A DNA stretch of 64,000 bases from Varanus komodoensis. Its lineage: Eukaryota; Chordata; Lepidosauria; Squamata; Varanidae. Below the pieces are notes generated by a model, which saw nothing but the letters and a program-made list of their open reading frames with translations, had not been told where the DNA came from and ran no database searches. The stretch lies in NCBI RefSeq assembly GCF_004798865.1, contig NW_025335440.1, positions 7,953,130 through 8,017,129 on the forward strand, given 5' to 3'. The position numbers were made by a program, and so were the translations under genes. Shown here in pieces: positions 23,088 through 34,181 of the stretch (positions are counted from its first letter, which is position 1; each line of letters begins with the position of its first letter).

Positions 23088-24071
23088 TCAGTTTAAAGTC
23101 TTCCAGACAAAGCTCGCTAGAGCATCTCCAAAGGACATTTTGCCCATCCTCATGAGGTGCAACCCGCCCCTTGCCAGAAGTCCATTGGCGAGAAAATGAG
23201 TGCCGTGATCGAGGAACCAGAAGCGTTCATTCTGGCACCGCACCTCAAGCCAGTCGTTCACCTCGGAGGCCCTCCTGTCCCTGCCTGGCCCCAGTCCCCG
23301 GACAGGTAAGATTGACGAGAAGGCCACTTGAGCCTTCAGCTCTCTGAGTTTCTTCCCCAGGGCCTCAAAGTCCCTGGTGGTCCCAGCCACACCCTGCCTG
23401 GCCACATCGTTTGTGCCCACATGGATCACCAGGAGTGGCTGGTGACCCCCAGAGCAAACAAGACGCTCCACTCTGTCCTTCACATGCCGGATGCGTGCGC
23501 CCGGCAGGCAGCAAACCTCCCTTGTCTCCAGGTTGGGGCGGCACACCGCCACTTCAGTGCCCCTCAGCAGGGAGTCCCCAACAACAATCACCTGCTGCCG
23601 TACCTTCCTGGTGATGGTGGGCGGCCGTGCCCTGGCCCTCGCCTCTCCCGCAGCGGCTCCTTTGCTGCCTGATGTCCCAGGCTGGGGGTCCTGCTGGTCC
23701 CCCGAGGCCTCATCAGCCCCAGCCTCCCCAAGCGGAGAGAACCTGTTTCCCAGCTCCAGATTGGTGCCAGGAGAAGGAGGAGGCCATGCTGGCCTCCCCC
23801 TCCTGTGGGTGACATGCCTCCATGTCTCCGCAGCTGCTCCTCCCGTGGCCTCTCCCTCAACCCTCTGTCCAGAGGGGGGCTGCTCCGGGGGGGCCTGGAG
23901 AGCTCTCTTGGCCCCCGGGTACCTCACCTGCTCCTCTAGCAGGGTCACCATCTTGCACCGAGGGCAAGTGTGTCCCTGCCTCTCCTGGGGGAGAAGGGCG
24001 AACATGTCACAGCCGTCGCAGCGGACAGCAACACCCGTGACTCCCGCCAGGGCCACCTCCTGGTCTGCCAT
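23088..24071 (-). CDS. CR1 ORF1 protein (zinc-binding N-terminus plus SGNH-esterase-like domain)
   Basis: A 327-residue open frame with no internal stop. I chose the ATG at 24071 (MADQEVALAGVTG) over the longer frame that starts at 24254, because CR1 ORF1 proteins begin near this motif and the extra 61 residues look like translated 5' UTR. Residues C18, C21, C36 and C39 form a CX2C-X14-CX2C zinc-binding pair. A Pro/Gly/Ala-rich linker spans about 50-150. An SGNH-hydrolase fold follows: GDS with Ser167, the GTND block with Asn221, and GLHL with His305. The acidic residue usually seen two places before that Leu-His pair (DGLH) is Gly here, so catalysis may be lost. In CR1 the protein is thought to bind the RNA and help form the retrotransposition particle. 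The stop lies about 36 bp before the likely ORF2 start. Confidence 0.85.
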   Translation of the reverse strand: MADQEVALAGVTGVAVRCDGCDMFALLPQERQGHTCPRCKMVTLLEEQVRYPGAKRALQAPPEQPPSGQRVEGEATGGAAAETWRHVTHRRGRPAWPPPSPGTNLELGNRFSPLGEAGADEASGDQQDPQPGTSGSKGAAAGEARARARPPTITRKVRQQVIVVGDSLLRGTEVAVCRPNLETREVCCLPGARIRHVKDRVERLVCSGGHQPLLVIHVGTNDVARQGVAGTTRDFEALGKKLRELKAQVAFSSILPVRGLGPGRDRRASEVNDWLEVRCQNERFWFLDHGTHFLANGLLARGGLHLMRMGKMSFGDALASFVWKTLN

Positions 24072-24444
24072 CGGGATCCCTTCCGAGACCTTGCCTTGGT
24101 CCCCCGCCTTGTCTGTCCTGCAGTTCCTCTCACTCGCCCAGTTCTCCCAGACGAAAACCCACTCGCACACACACACAAGGATAAAATAACGCACATTTAA
24201 ATCGGAAGAAAAACAAAGCACAGCACAGCACAAACAAACAAAACAAGCAAACAATCAAACCTCCGTGTCTCAGGGAAGGGAGCCTCCGGAGAGCGTGGGC
24301 CGCAGCCAACGGGCCATGCTGCACTGCTGAACTCCGTGACTTCCGGCTCCTTTAACTCCCCATTCAGTGCCTGTTTCCAGAAAGCCCTAAGCTGGGTGAG
24401 CAGCCCAGGGCCTTCAGCAGGCTTGGCCTGCAGCTCCATTCCTC

Positions 24445-25290
24445 CAATGGCCAGGGATGGGCTGGATGAGAGCCAAGAAACTGGAGCTGAGTCCTAGCAG
24501 GATGGGAGCCCGGCGAATGGATGGTCCCCAAGGGAGGATCTGCTCCTTCTGGAAGGATCGCACTCCCTCTGAGAGTCCCAGCTTCACAGCTCCTCGGCCC
24601 GTCTTTGTCGCTGGAGTCCTACATGAGCAAAGCATCTAGAAGTGCCTTCTACCACCGTCAGCTGGTCCACCTCTCGAGGCTTCTCCTGGACAGGGGCAGC
24701 TTGGTCACAGCGACCCAGATGCTGGTAACCCTAAAACTGGATGATATGGGACTGCCCTTAAGGCTGGCCCAGAAATTCAAGCTAGTGATGAATGCAGCAG
24801 CTCAGCCGGCATCAGGAATTGTGCCTTTCAGCATGCAGCTCCTTTGCTCAAGGAGCTGAACTGGCTGCCAATTTGCTGCCAGGCCAGTTTAAGGTTCTGG
24901 GACTAGTGTACAAAGCCCTAAGCTTGGGACCAGGATGAAGGACAGAAAGCCCGCTCCCTTATTGACTGCCCAGTCTTGGAAGTCACCAGATGGTATATTT
25001 CTGGTGGTTCCACACAGACTTATGGCTTGATTCAAATCCACCAGGGACTTGAGTGTGGTGGATCCATTCTAAGGAATTCCCTCTTTCTGGAAGCTGGGCA
25101 GGCACCGACACAGTGTTGTTCATTCCAGGAAGTCTTTCTTGATAGCCAAATGCATATTTAATGCTGTTTTGTTTTTAATGCATCACTTTTGCTCTTTTCT
25201 CTCTCTTCTCATTTCACTGTTCAACACACCAGAATCTGTCTTAGATAAGCAATGATACATGGTTGCTGTAAAAATAAATTAATTATAGGA
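24445..25290 (+). mobile_element. L2 LINE fragment (ORF2 C-terminal part and 3' end)
   Basis: The plus strand encodes L2-like blocks: GWMRAKKLELSPS, then RSAFYHRQLVHLSRLLLDRG and MGLPLRLAQKFKLVMNAAAQ, corresponding to the L2 reverse transcriptase C-terminal region (compare MGLPLKT...LQLVQNAA in the copy at 27.06-27.79 kb). Frame changes and stops are many. The 5' end abuts the 5' end of the opposing CR1. The 3' end is an A/T-rich tail near 25270. Confidence 0.8.
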
Positions 25291-26229
25291 ATCGGACTCC
25301 AAAACATCTGGGTTTACTTTCCCCTGCAGAAATACATTTTCTTTTCACTTCACAGGTGGTCCATCTTAAACGGAATTGCATTTGACAGAAGTAAATGAAA
25401 TGAAAACATACTGAATAAATACAGAAAAAACCTTAAGCTAAATCTTTTTTCTTCTTCACAAAACAACATTAAACAAACACAAAAATAAATGCTATTGATT
25501 TTTGTACACCTGATGCCATCTTAATTCTTTTTTTCTGAAGAAAACCCCAAAGTGCATCCAGAATTAGAAACATTCAATGCCAAAGAATAGAATGGAGTAA
25601 AAATGGCTCAGAATACCCAGCACAGTCAAATTTCAAGCCATTATATGATAATTATATAATGAAAGAGTCACCGGAGAAGAGGCATAGATAATTACCCAAC
25701 TCATTACAGAACGGAAACCGACAAGTCGTCGGAGGATAAACTTTTAAAGCACTTAATACTTAGGCGGTTCTTCCATGTCATGGATTGTGGAACTAATAAA
25801 TTATCCCACTGAAAGGAAAAAATGCTGTGATTTATGAGCTAAAAATGGTCTCACTCTGTCAGGAGCAGCATAAATGTTTGCGCAGCCCCAACAGGAGGGT
25901 ATGAAATGCTTCCAGTGATCTGAAAGGATTGGAGGGGTACAAGCGCTCTCAGAAATATCCCAGGACCCACTCCTAGGCTCCCATGGCTTTTAGGAAAGCC
26001 GTTCTCTTGGCCTTTTCCTTAAAGAATAAGGTAGGAGGTATTCGACCAGGTTGCTTATGGAAAAATTGCAGGTTACCTTGGCAACCATTTCTTCGCCAGG
26101 CCTCGAATGCTGGGTAACTGCAAGATTTTGTAGGGCAGAGTTGGAGGGGGGGGGGGCGCGTTGAATAGCTATCCTCTAATACTTTCCCTACAAGTATCAG
26201 CAGTCATTTTTAGCCCACGCCAGCTCGGC
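25291..26229. other. AT-rich single-copy sequence, candidate conserved non-coding element
   Basis: No repeat recognised. The part at 25620-25830 is rich in TAAT/ATTA homeodomain-type words (ataattatataatg near 25648, gataattaccc near 25687) and has an 8-bp inverted repeat, 'cattatat' and 'atataatg', near 25639-25661. A G run lies at 26147-26156. Function is not shown by the sequence alone. Confidence 0.3.
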
Positions 26230-27059
26230 TCATTTCCATTCCCAAAGTCCAACCAGAGAAGAGGGAAGCCTTAGAGTTATTGTCCCATGGCCACCAAAGC
26301 ACCAGTAGCAACAGAAAGACTCAGGCCCCTGCTTCCTCCTTGCGGATTCCCCCTTGCCACATTTATGCGGCATCTTATACAATGCAAACTGGAGCAAGTG
26401 CATTTCCCAATAAAGTCTCCATGTTCTGCAGTAAGAACTGGACCGGCTTCCACCTTCCAGCGTTTGGGCCGATGAGAGCAAAGGCACTGGGATGTTGCAT
26501 AAGCTCCTGTTGGCCATTGACTCAGTTTTGGTTTCAAACGCTGAGTCTGAGTGGATTAAAATAACATGACAAGCTAAATCGCTCATTTAGCACTACAAAA
26601 ACATAAAGGATCGTGCAGGCCTTCTCTGTATTTATTCCTTTCATGCACAGAGGAATGACCACTGCTCATTTTCCCTGATCCTGCCCTTCTTCTCATGCAG
26701 AGTTATGTGCACACATGCGAGGAAATGGCTTGGATTATCCCCAAGGTTTTAATCTTTGGCTCGGCCCAGTGTCCTTTCCCTACACACAACCCCAGTGAAG
26801 GCACAGCTGCCTGCATGAGGGGAATATTTATTGAGCACCTGGAGAGAAGAGGAATTCAGCAGAGAAACTGGCAACATGGGGTGTAAAGCTGAGGCTACCC
26901 AATGGGGAATGGTTGGGACAGGTTCAAGAAGGAATTTGCCAAGAAATGCATCCACAAAACTACCGCCACTGAATTACCTTCTAAGTTCCTCCAACCCCAG
27001 TTTTGGTACCCTCTTTTTGGCCTCCTCGGTAAATGGGAGAATATTCCACATAGGTCCAA
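26230..27059. other. unannotated single-copy sequence
   Basis: Overlapping short frames on both strands, with no recognisable protein or repeat. Confidence 0.35.
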
Positions 27060-27790
27060 GACATTTATTTATTTAAAGCTTTTATATTCAGCTACTAGTG
27101 CCTCAGGACAGTCTTACAGTAAAAGCAGCATAAAATAAAATGAAGCACAGCATCCAAATAATTCCTATACAATAAAACCCACGTTAAAACCTATTAAACA
27201 TCAAAATAATGGGAAAATAAAAAAGGTTTTAGCCTGGTGCAGAAAGGAATATAGTGTGAATGCCAGGCAAACATTCCTGGGGAGCGTGTTCCACAGTCGG
27301 GGTGCCACCACTGAGAAGGCACTTCTCTGGGTAGCCACCCTCCTAATCTCCTTCAAGGAGGGCTCCCAAAGAAGGACCTCCACCTCAGGTCTCCAAGGGC
27401 AGGAGGGCACATAGGAAAGCAGGCGCTCCTTCAGGTATCCTGAACCCAAGCCTTTTAGGGCCTTATAGGTCATCACCAGCACCTTAAATTGGGCCTGGAC
27501 TTCAACTGGCAGCCAGTGTAGACGGTAGAGGACGGGTGTTATATGTGAATACCTGCTGGTGCCCGTTACCGTCCTGGCAGCTCCATTCTGGACCAACTGG
27601 AGTATCCAGACCGTCTTCAAGGGCAGCCCCATGTAGAGTGAACTACAGTAGCCCAATCAGAAAGTCACCAGAGCATGGGTCACCATTGCTAGGCACTGCT
27701 CATCCAGGTAAGGACACAGTTGGTGGATCAGCCAAAGAAAAGTGTTCCTCGGCACTGCTGCCGCCCAGGACTCCAGGGACTTCCTGTAAA
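27060..27790 (-). mobile_element. L2 LINE 3' part (ORF2 C-terminus and 3' UTR)
   Basis: The minus strand carries the best-preserved L2 protein piece in the window, 151 residues without a stop. It includes MGLPLKTVWILQLVQNGAAR, SRYSHITPVLYRLHWLPVEV, QFKVLVMTYKALKGLGSGYL and VVAPRLWNTLPRNV. The frame decays towards 27790, where DEQCLAMVTHAL-like sequence is seen with stops. The 3' UTR and 'aaataaataaa'-type end lie at 27060-27235. Confidence 0.9.
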
Positions 27791-28408
27791 CCCAGCAAGG
27801 ACACATTCCAGCTACCCACACTCTTCCTCACCACGGTGTGGTCCATTACGCATAGATGCTGATGTTCTGTTTCAAATAGAGATGAACCTGTTCATATGCC
27901 TCCATGCATCAGTACATGCAAGTGATCAGATCCCACATTTTATGCAATTTTTTTTTGCCGATGCGATTCCTCATCTTTGTCAGTGCAAGTGTGGACCTAT
28001 ATATCTCTGCATTCAATCATTTGCTTGAGATGTTTCCAATGCTCATAGCACTGCCCCCCCCCCATTTTAAAGGTTATGTTTATAACCTTTAAATGGCTCT
28101 TTGCCATCTTGCCGCTTGTTTCCAAAGGAAGGGCAGGATTTAAAATACTTTAAATGGAGAATTGTACCTCCAATGTGGACGAGGTCTTTCCCTGAGGAAT
28201 TTCACTGGTCTGACAGAAAGAAATCAGTGAGTTGAAAAGTTAAAGGCCACAACAAGAAAGACTCAAATATGCTGAGTTGCCCCCAGTCTGTGCCATTTAT
28301 GCCATTTGTGGAAAATGCAGCTTCTTACTTCCAAATCTGCATATATATTTCAAACCATTTTGCAGAAGCCAAGCCTCCTCTCCTGACTCATCCCGCTTTT
28401 CCCCATCA

Positions 28409-28424
<16 letters not shown>
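27791..28424. other. unannotated sequence with a perfect hairpin
   Basis: Unrecognised apart from a C run near 28054-28063 and the inverted repeat at 28066-28093. Confidence 0.35.
28066..28093. repeat. perfect 12-bp inverted repeat, 4-base loop
   Basis: Left arm 'tttaaaggttat', loop 'gttt', right arm 'ataacctttaaa'. The arms are exact complements. Confidence 0.97.

Positions 28425-28457
<33 letters not shown>
28410..28457. repeat. (ATT)n microsatellite
   Basis: About 16 ATT units at the tail of an L2-type element, as expected for growth of a LINE poly-A end. Confidence 0.98.
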
Positions 28458-28790
28458 ACATTTCTATGCCGCCCCTTGCCGAAACCTCGGGGCGGCTTAC
28501 AACATGATAAAATACATTGAAATACAATAGTACATAATAAATTACCATTAAATATAACAATACAAAAATACATTGATTTACAAATACAAAATTAAAATTA
28601 TCAGTATAAAATAAAAATATAGGAGGAGAAAGAGAAGGAAGAAGAAGTTGCCCAGGCCAGATCACATGTTTTAACAATTGAAATGATGTTTAAATAAAAA
28701 GGTCTTTACCTGGCGCCGAAAAACCAGTAACGACGGTGCCAGGCGGACCTCTTTTAGAAAAGTATTAAAGTCCACTTAGCTCAAATGGAA
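28425..28790 (-). mobile_element. L2-type LINE 3' end
   Basis: Minus-strand 3' UTR: 'gtaagccgccccgaggtttc' complement near 28465-28500, then an A-rich UTR, then 'cttttatttaaacatcattt' and the 'cctggcgcc' block near 28710. It shares its ends with the copies at 33.5, 37.5 and 40.3 kb. Confidence 0.8.
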
Positions 28791-29024
28791 TGAATTTTCC
28801 AGACCATGCATCCCACTGAGTGTGTTTGGGAGCAGGGAAAGTGAAGGCATATGCAGAAAAGCTGCTAAGCTTCTTGAAACACTCCTTCATGCCAACCTCA
28901 GACTTCTTTGCGAGAACTCCTATTGTTGTGTGTTGTTCTGAGGGCCGTTCAGCAAGAAAGGAGCCTTAAGGCCAATGGGCTTGGCTAAACATCTAATCAA
29001 TGAATAAGAAGAAACCTTCATGGA
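28791..29024. other. unannotated sequence
   Basis: Nothing recognised. Confidence 0.35.
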
Positions 29025-29195
29025 CTGCCAACATGGTGAAGCACTAAGATGCTGAATTGAGAGTCGGATCTGGATTCTAATCCCCGGTCAGCTTTGAGGC
29101 TCCCTGGGTGACCCAGGCTAGTTCTTGTCTCTCAGGCTGACCGACCTCACAGGGCTATTGCAAGGATAACAAGGAGAGCAAAAACACCAGCTCTG
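29025..29195 (+). mobile_element. tRNA-derived SINE, decayed and 3'-truncated
   Basis: Body blocks 'gattctaatccccggtcagc' (box B region), 'ctccctgggtgacccaggct' and 'cgacctcacagggctattgc'. The terminal tail is missing. Confidence 0.75.
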
Positions 29196-30395
29196 CAGGC
29201 CATCTTGGATGCTTTGCAAGAGGAGATAAAAGTGGGAAATGATAGACATAATGGCAATAATAATACATCCCCATCCGTCATCTCACAGCATGGTTACTAT
29301 TGGGTCTCCTCTCTCACATTACTGGAAGTTCAACTGGTGAAGAGCTTTTTCTCACTGGGTGACCCTCCTGCAAGTCGGAGGATTCCAAACGGCTTGGTGA
29401 TTCTCCTTTGACGGAGCTCAGCAATGGCGCAGCATCCACCCATGTCACGCCTGGCAGGGCTGCTCTTTCTCCACCACTGAGCTATAATGCCGCTTGCAAC
29501 AAAGAATTTGCATTTTTGGAGGCCGCAGCTCTCCTGGCAGCTTTGCTGAAGCCCGGGCCTGCGTCGTCACCAGCTTGTCTCCCCAGCTCAGCCCGGTTTC
29601 AGCATCTACATAATGTTCTTTCCCTGCACTTCTCCCTCTTTGCAGCTTGCTGGCTTGTTGGGGCGAGAGGAGAAAAGGAAGGGATTTTAAAAGCTGGCCT
29701 CCCCCTCCTCCAGGCCTGCATTGCTGTCCCCTCCTGCTGCAAGAGGAAATGAGTAATTTCCACCCATTTGAATAAGGGTTATCCAAATAGAAAGCAGAGA
29801 AAATCAAGCTTTTAGGAGTATTCAAGAAGCATTTGTTTCTATATGTATCTTTCTTTCATTCTGCTGCTAGAGGCAGGGGGCAGATGAATTTCCTCAGATA
29901 CTCCAAGGCAACAATGCGATCTCTCAAAACTAGGGATTCTTCCAGAATTCTCTAACACCTAGTCTTGCTTACGAAAGATTCTACCAGGACCCTGAACGGC
30001 TCCTGAAGTATAGTGCTGAGGATTGCCCAGTTTGGGACGGGGCATGAGAAGCTGCCAATGGTGCTGGAAAGGGGTGAGCCAGTACCAATAAGATAACTAG
30101 TTATACAGCACCATGAAAGAGGAGATAATGGCTAGTTCTGAGCAAGGGGTATCTAGCCCAGCATTCTGCTCACACAGGAGCTTGTGGGAAACTCTAGAGT
30201 AGGGCAGGAGGGGGACAGCACCCTCCCGGGGGCGACACCAGCAACTGGGGTGCTTAACCAGGTTGCCTTCAGAGCTAGAGGCTGTGACTGCCTTTCCTCC
30301 ATGGAATCGTCTGATCCCTTTTTCAAGCCATCCAAATAGGTGGCCACCAATACCTCCTGTGGTAGCCAATTCCTCAGTTTAGGGACGGACTGTGT
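29196..30395. other. unannotated single-copy sequence
   Basis: No exon or repeat recognised. Confidence 0.35.
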
Positions 30396-30640
30396 AAAGA
30401 GCCAGTGTGATGCAGTGGTTAAGAGCTGCGACTGGGACTCAGACAATCCGGGTTCGAGTCCCCGCTCAGCCATGGAGCCCACTGGGTGACTCCGGGCCAG
30501 TCACAGACTCTCAGCCCAACCTACCTCACAGGGTTGTTGTTGTGGGGATAAGATGGAGGAAGAGATGTAAGCTGCCTTGAGCCCTTTGTGGGAAAAAGGC
30601 AGGATATGAATTGAAAAATAAATAAATATAACAAACAAAA
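30396..30640 (+). mobile_element. tRNA-derived SINE, best-preserved full-length copy
   Basis: Head 'gagccagtgtgatgcagtgg', box A-like 'cagtggttaagagctg', exact box B 'gggttcgagtcc', body 'ctgggtgactccgggccagt' and 'cctacctcacagggttgttg', tail 'taagctgccttgagcccttt' and 'ggcaggatatgaattg', ending in (aaat)n. At about 240 bp it is a useful reference for the family. The tail does not match the BovB end, so this is not a classical Sauria SINE of the BovB-tail type. Confidence 0.94.
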
Positions 30641-32854
30641 GAAGCCGTCCTTCCTCATTCCTGACTCTCCAGCCAATCCGTTTCATGGGATGCCCCTCCT
30701 GGGTTCTAGCATTATGGGCAGGGAAAAGCACATCTTCCTGGCCACCTTCTCCACACTTGGCATTCTCTTATGCACTTGCGTTGTGTCTCAGTTCCCTTGC
30801 TTGGTCTCCAAGCTAAACAGTCTTGGACACAGTAGTCTTTCCACACAGAAAAGCTGCTCCAACTCCTAGATCATTATATTCATCCTTTTCTATCCTTTTC
30901 CCAACTCTGCAAAAGAGGACACGAGGATGCAAAAGAGATGCATGTTCTACTTCATTACTATAAAGGCTTGTTTAAAAATAAATGTTTGTTGTTGTTCAGT
31001 GCCGTGAAGTCACCCCTGGCTTAGGGTGCTCCTCGGAATGGAAGTCCCATCCCAGACAGCCCTGAGCAGCTCCCACAAATGCAGAATTGTGGCTTTCCTG
31101 ATGGTATCCACCCATATCGTAGCTGGATTTCTCCTTCCACCACCAGGTTCCGTTAACAGGACTGGCTAGTCTTGCTCAGACTGGTTGCCCATGCAGACTG
31201 GCAGCAACTGCCTGGGATCCCAGACTAGGACGGCTCTTCCTCTGACCAGTTCCCTGTGTCCTCTGAGCTACAGACGTGGGAGGGGCTCACGGAGGCTTGT
31301 GGCCCCCCTGACAGTGAGGTGAGACGGCCTGAGCTCGGTTTCGGCCCGAGCAGCAAAGGAGCTCCCCGTGCCGCCAAAGGGGCTGCAAGGTTGGCTTCAG
31401 CACCACGGACAGCTCCTTGCAGCACGGGTGGAAACCTCGAGCGGCCCCGCCACCCTGCTGGCTTTGGGGCCATGAGCCTCCACGGACAAGGATCGGTCCT
31501 GCAGGGGCCTGTGCACAAAGCACCAGCTCTCCCACTGTGCGCGGCCCCGCCACAGATTTGCCACTGTGCTCACGGTTCCTCCTCATGGCACTGGAAATGG
31601 GTGCTGTACAAGTGTCACCTTCAGGACGCCTGGCAGACGGTTATGAGGGTGGCATCAGGAGCAGCTTTTTTTCACCTCCCTTGTTGCTTCCAGCTGCTTT
31701 CCGTGATTGATCCTGCAAGCACTCACAGGCCTGATCCTGCAAGTACTCGTGAGGTGACCCAGGCGGCCCGCTCACGGATGCCACCAGGGGGCGTTCCTAC
31801 ATTCTGCAGATCTGTATGGCGACCGTCCAGAGCCCACCCCAGTGACTGTTTTGGGTTATCTCCACAATGTCGGAATACGCCGGCTTGGAGTGTTGCAGCT
31901 CGGTGTCACTAGCAGGATGAGTGCCAACGAGTGGGAAGGCAGGGCGTGATGCCAGCAAATGTTTGGTGGCTCCACGCTGCCGACTCGCATGATGGCTGAT
32001 CAGGTCACATTTTGAAATTTGCCACATGGCTGAACTTGCTGTCGAGTCCTTAACACTATAAATGTGCAAGTGAAGAGGAGATTCACTTTACACTGAATGG
32101 CCCGCAATTAAACTTGTGCCCTTCTGAAAGCAAAGCATGTCATCTCCCAACCAATGATATGGGAAGCTGTTTTTTCCCAGGTCAAATCATTTGCCCCTCT
32201 AACCTAGGAGAGGGTTGCCCTAACCTTCCCTTTGCGCCTCAGACTTCTTTCTCATGCTCAGCACTGCAGCGGAGCCCGAGACCACCCGCTGGTCCTCTTC
32301 GCACAACCTGGCAAACCTCCACACTCCAACCTGGCAAACCTCCAAGACACATGTGCAGGGGAGGGAACACGGACCCAGTTCCTGCCAGATGTTTGCACAA
32401 ATGCTTGGAGGAAGTGTGCTGGATTCCGAGAAGCTAAGCCGAGGGAATCCCTGCTGGATGCCAGCCCCCGCTCCAGGTGTGTTCTCCATGCATCCCTGAC
32501 CTCGGCACTGCACACTGATCGTCATCAATCCCCCAGGTTCTCAGCTTCTCCTGCTACCGCATCCTCTGAATGAAAAGTGCAGGAAGCTTCACCTCGGACC
32601 TTTCGTCTCACCCAGCTGAGCCACTGGTGCACCGGAGCCCTTCTACAGCAAACCTGGTTCGCCTGCTGGCAGAAAGACAGAAGCGACGGAGCAGGCCTGA
32701 TGGAGCAGCGGGTTCTACAGCCAGGAGCAACCACTAAGGAGACCCTGTCTCCCGCTGCCACCAAATGCGTCTCTGAAAGTGGCGGCAGGTTCAGTTTTCA
32801 GAGAGGATTGGAAAACTCCTGCCTGAAACCCTAAGAAGCCGCTGCTGCCTTTTC
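30641..32854. other. unannotated sequence with one LINE tail
   Basis: Apart from the LINE tail at 30980-31145, open frames are long in places (31256-31912) but match nothing I know. A short tandem duplication (caacctggcaaacctcca) lies at about 32304-32343. Confidence 0.35.
30980..31145 (-). mobile_element. LINE 3'-end fragment, same family as 7188-7655
   Basis: The plus strand reads 'tgttgttgttcagtgccgtg', 'aagtcacccctggcttaggg' and 'tttcctgatggtatccaccc', matching the order seen in the 7.2-7.65 kb copy. Confidence 0.6.
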
Positions 32855-33000
32855 CTTCTTTCCAGTGTATCTTCACAACAACCCTGTGAGGTAGGTCAGG
32901 CTCAGAGCAAGTGAATGACTGGAAGTAACCCAGGGAGCTTTATGGCTGAGTGGGGACTGGAACCCAGCTGAACCAGAGAGTCTTCCACCATGGCCAAATG
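32855..33000 (-). mobile_element. tRNA-derived SINE, minus strand, partial
   Basis: 'cacaacaaccctgtgaggta', 'agtaacccagggagctttat' and 'gagtggggactggaacccag', with the head decayed after 32970. Confidence 0.85.
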
Positions 33001-33474
33001 CCCCCTTCTTCAGAGAATCACCTTTCACACATCTCCCCAAAGTGCGGAAACTGACAGCACCTCCAGTTCCCATGATGCAGCAGTAAAGCCAGGCTTTCAA
33101 CCTCCTCTGTGGATTTATTTTTGACGTTAAACCTCTCTCTCTATTAAACCTATTTTTATGTAAAACTATTTACATTTATGCTATCTTAAAGTTAAACCTG
33201 AAAGACTGCCAGGTTCTTAAACTCGGATCTACCAAAATCAGTGGTGCAGCAATGTAATTTTAGACCCTGGACTAAAATTTGAGGAGCGGAGGTGCTTTAA
33301 ATGGCCATGTGTACTATTTCAGTTGTGAAGAATACGACAAACATTTCGCTTCTCTTCCCCCACACTGCCGGCATCTGCATTCCTGCAGAGAGGATAAAAT
33401 TGCTGCCAATCATGACTTTTAGACAAAAAACCCAAAGAAGAACCAGGATGGGCATTCTGAATGCTCTTTAATCC
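33001..33474. other. unannotated sequence
   Basis: Nothing recognised. Confidence 0.35.
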
Positions 33475-33690
33475 GTTATTTGTTTTTCGATGCCAGGCGA
33501 AGACCTTTTTATTTAATGGCCATTTTAATTATTAATATTATGTATTTTATTTTTATGGTCAGGACATCTCCAATTATATTATATTGTTTTATATTGTTAT
33601 TATTTATTTATTGTTGTAAGCCACCCCGAGGCTTCGGCGAATGGGGCGGCACAGAAGCTTTCTAAATAAATAAAAATAAATAATCAAAGC
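33475..33690 (+). mobile_element. L2-type LINE 3' end
   Basis: Begins at 'tgccaggcgaagaccttttt', continues through an A/T-rich UTR to 'ttgtaagccaccccgaggct' and 'gaatggggcggcac', and ends in (aaat)n. Confidence 0.85.
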
Positions 33691-34149
33691 ACCATTGTCA
33701 CAATTACAGGAATAAAAGGCTCTTTTGCCGCCCTGATGCTAAACACTTTTGTTTAGCAATAAGCACCATTTTGTTGTCCAAAAGGAGAATATAATTTAGT
33801 GCTAAAAGATGGAAGGAACATGATTGTGTGCATGCCCAGCCAGTGACTCCCCAGTTGTAAAATACTTTTAAAACTAAAAGGGAAGTTTGCTGCAGTGACC
33901 AGAAGGAACCTTGGTGGACCCGGCCTGAACATCTCTGCCAACGTGCCCCTTCCTGCACTGCTAGCCACTTCCTGTGTGGCTAGTATGGGAATGCCAGGCT
34001 GGGGACCTTTCGCATTGGGCCTGAGGTCCAGCTCAAGCAGTACAACAAGCCAGAATCCAGGATCTGGCTTACAATGACTTTTCTTAAACCATGGTTACCA
34101 CCACCAACAAACCAGCAATGAGCCAAATGCCAACCACCAGCAGAGAGAT

Positions 34150-34150
<1 letters not shown>

Positions 34151-34179
<29 letters not shown>
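34151..34179. repeat. (AC)n microsatellite
   Basis: Uninterrupted CA run. Confidence 0.97.

Positions 34180-34181
<2 letters not shown>

Larger units (their letters stand above)
20070..24440 (-). mobile_element. CR1 LINE, nearly full length (about 4.4 kb)
   Basis: Read on the minus strand, the element has a 5' UTR of about 370 bp, ORF1 (24071-23088), ORF2 from about 23052 to about 20220, and the CR1 3' tail ending near 20070 (plus-strand view: tatagaaacagagaaacaga). ORF1 is open throughout. ORF2 changes frame about three times and has several internal stops, so the copy cannot move on its own. The 5' limit is set by where sequence resembling an L2 element on the opposite strand begins, and is approximate. 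The 3' end matches the short CR1 copies at 2.9, 7.3 and 55.8 kb, so all four belong to one subfamily. Confidence 0.95.

Noticed and set aside
23491-24189. 232-residue forward frame
   Set aside because: It is the antisense shadow of CR1 ORF1.
28277-28507. Frame with poly-Tyr or poly-Ile run
   Set aside because: Translation of the (ATT)n microsatellite.
32425-32450. 'gagaagctaagccgag', 5S-like
   Set aside because: Too short, and the following bases do not continue like 5S rRNA.
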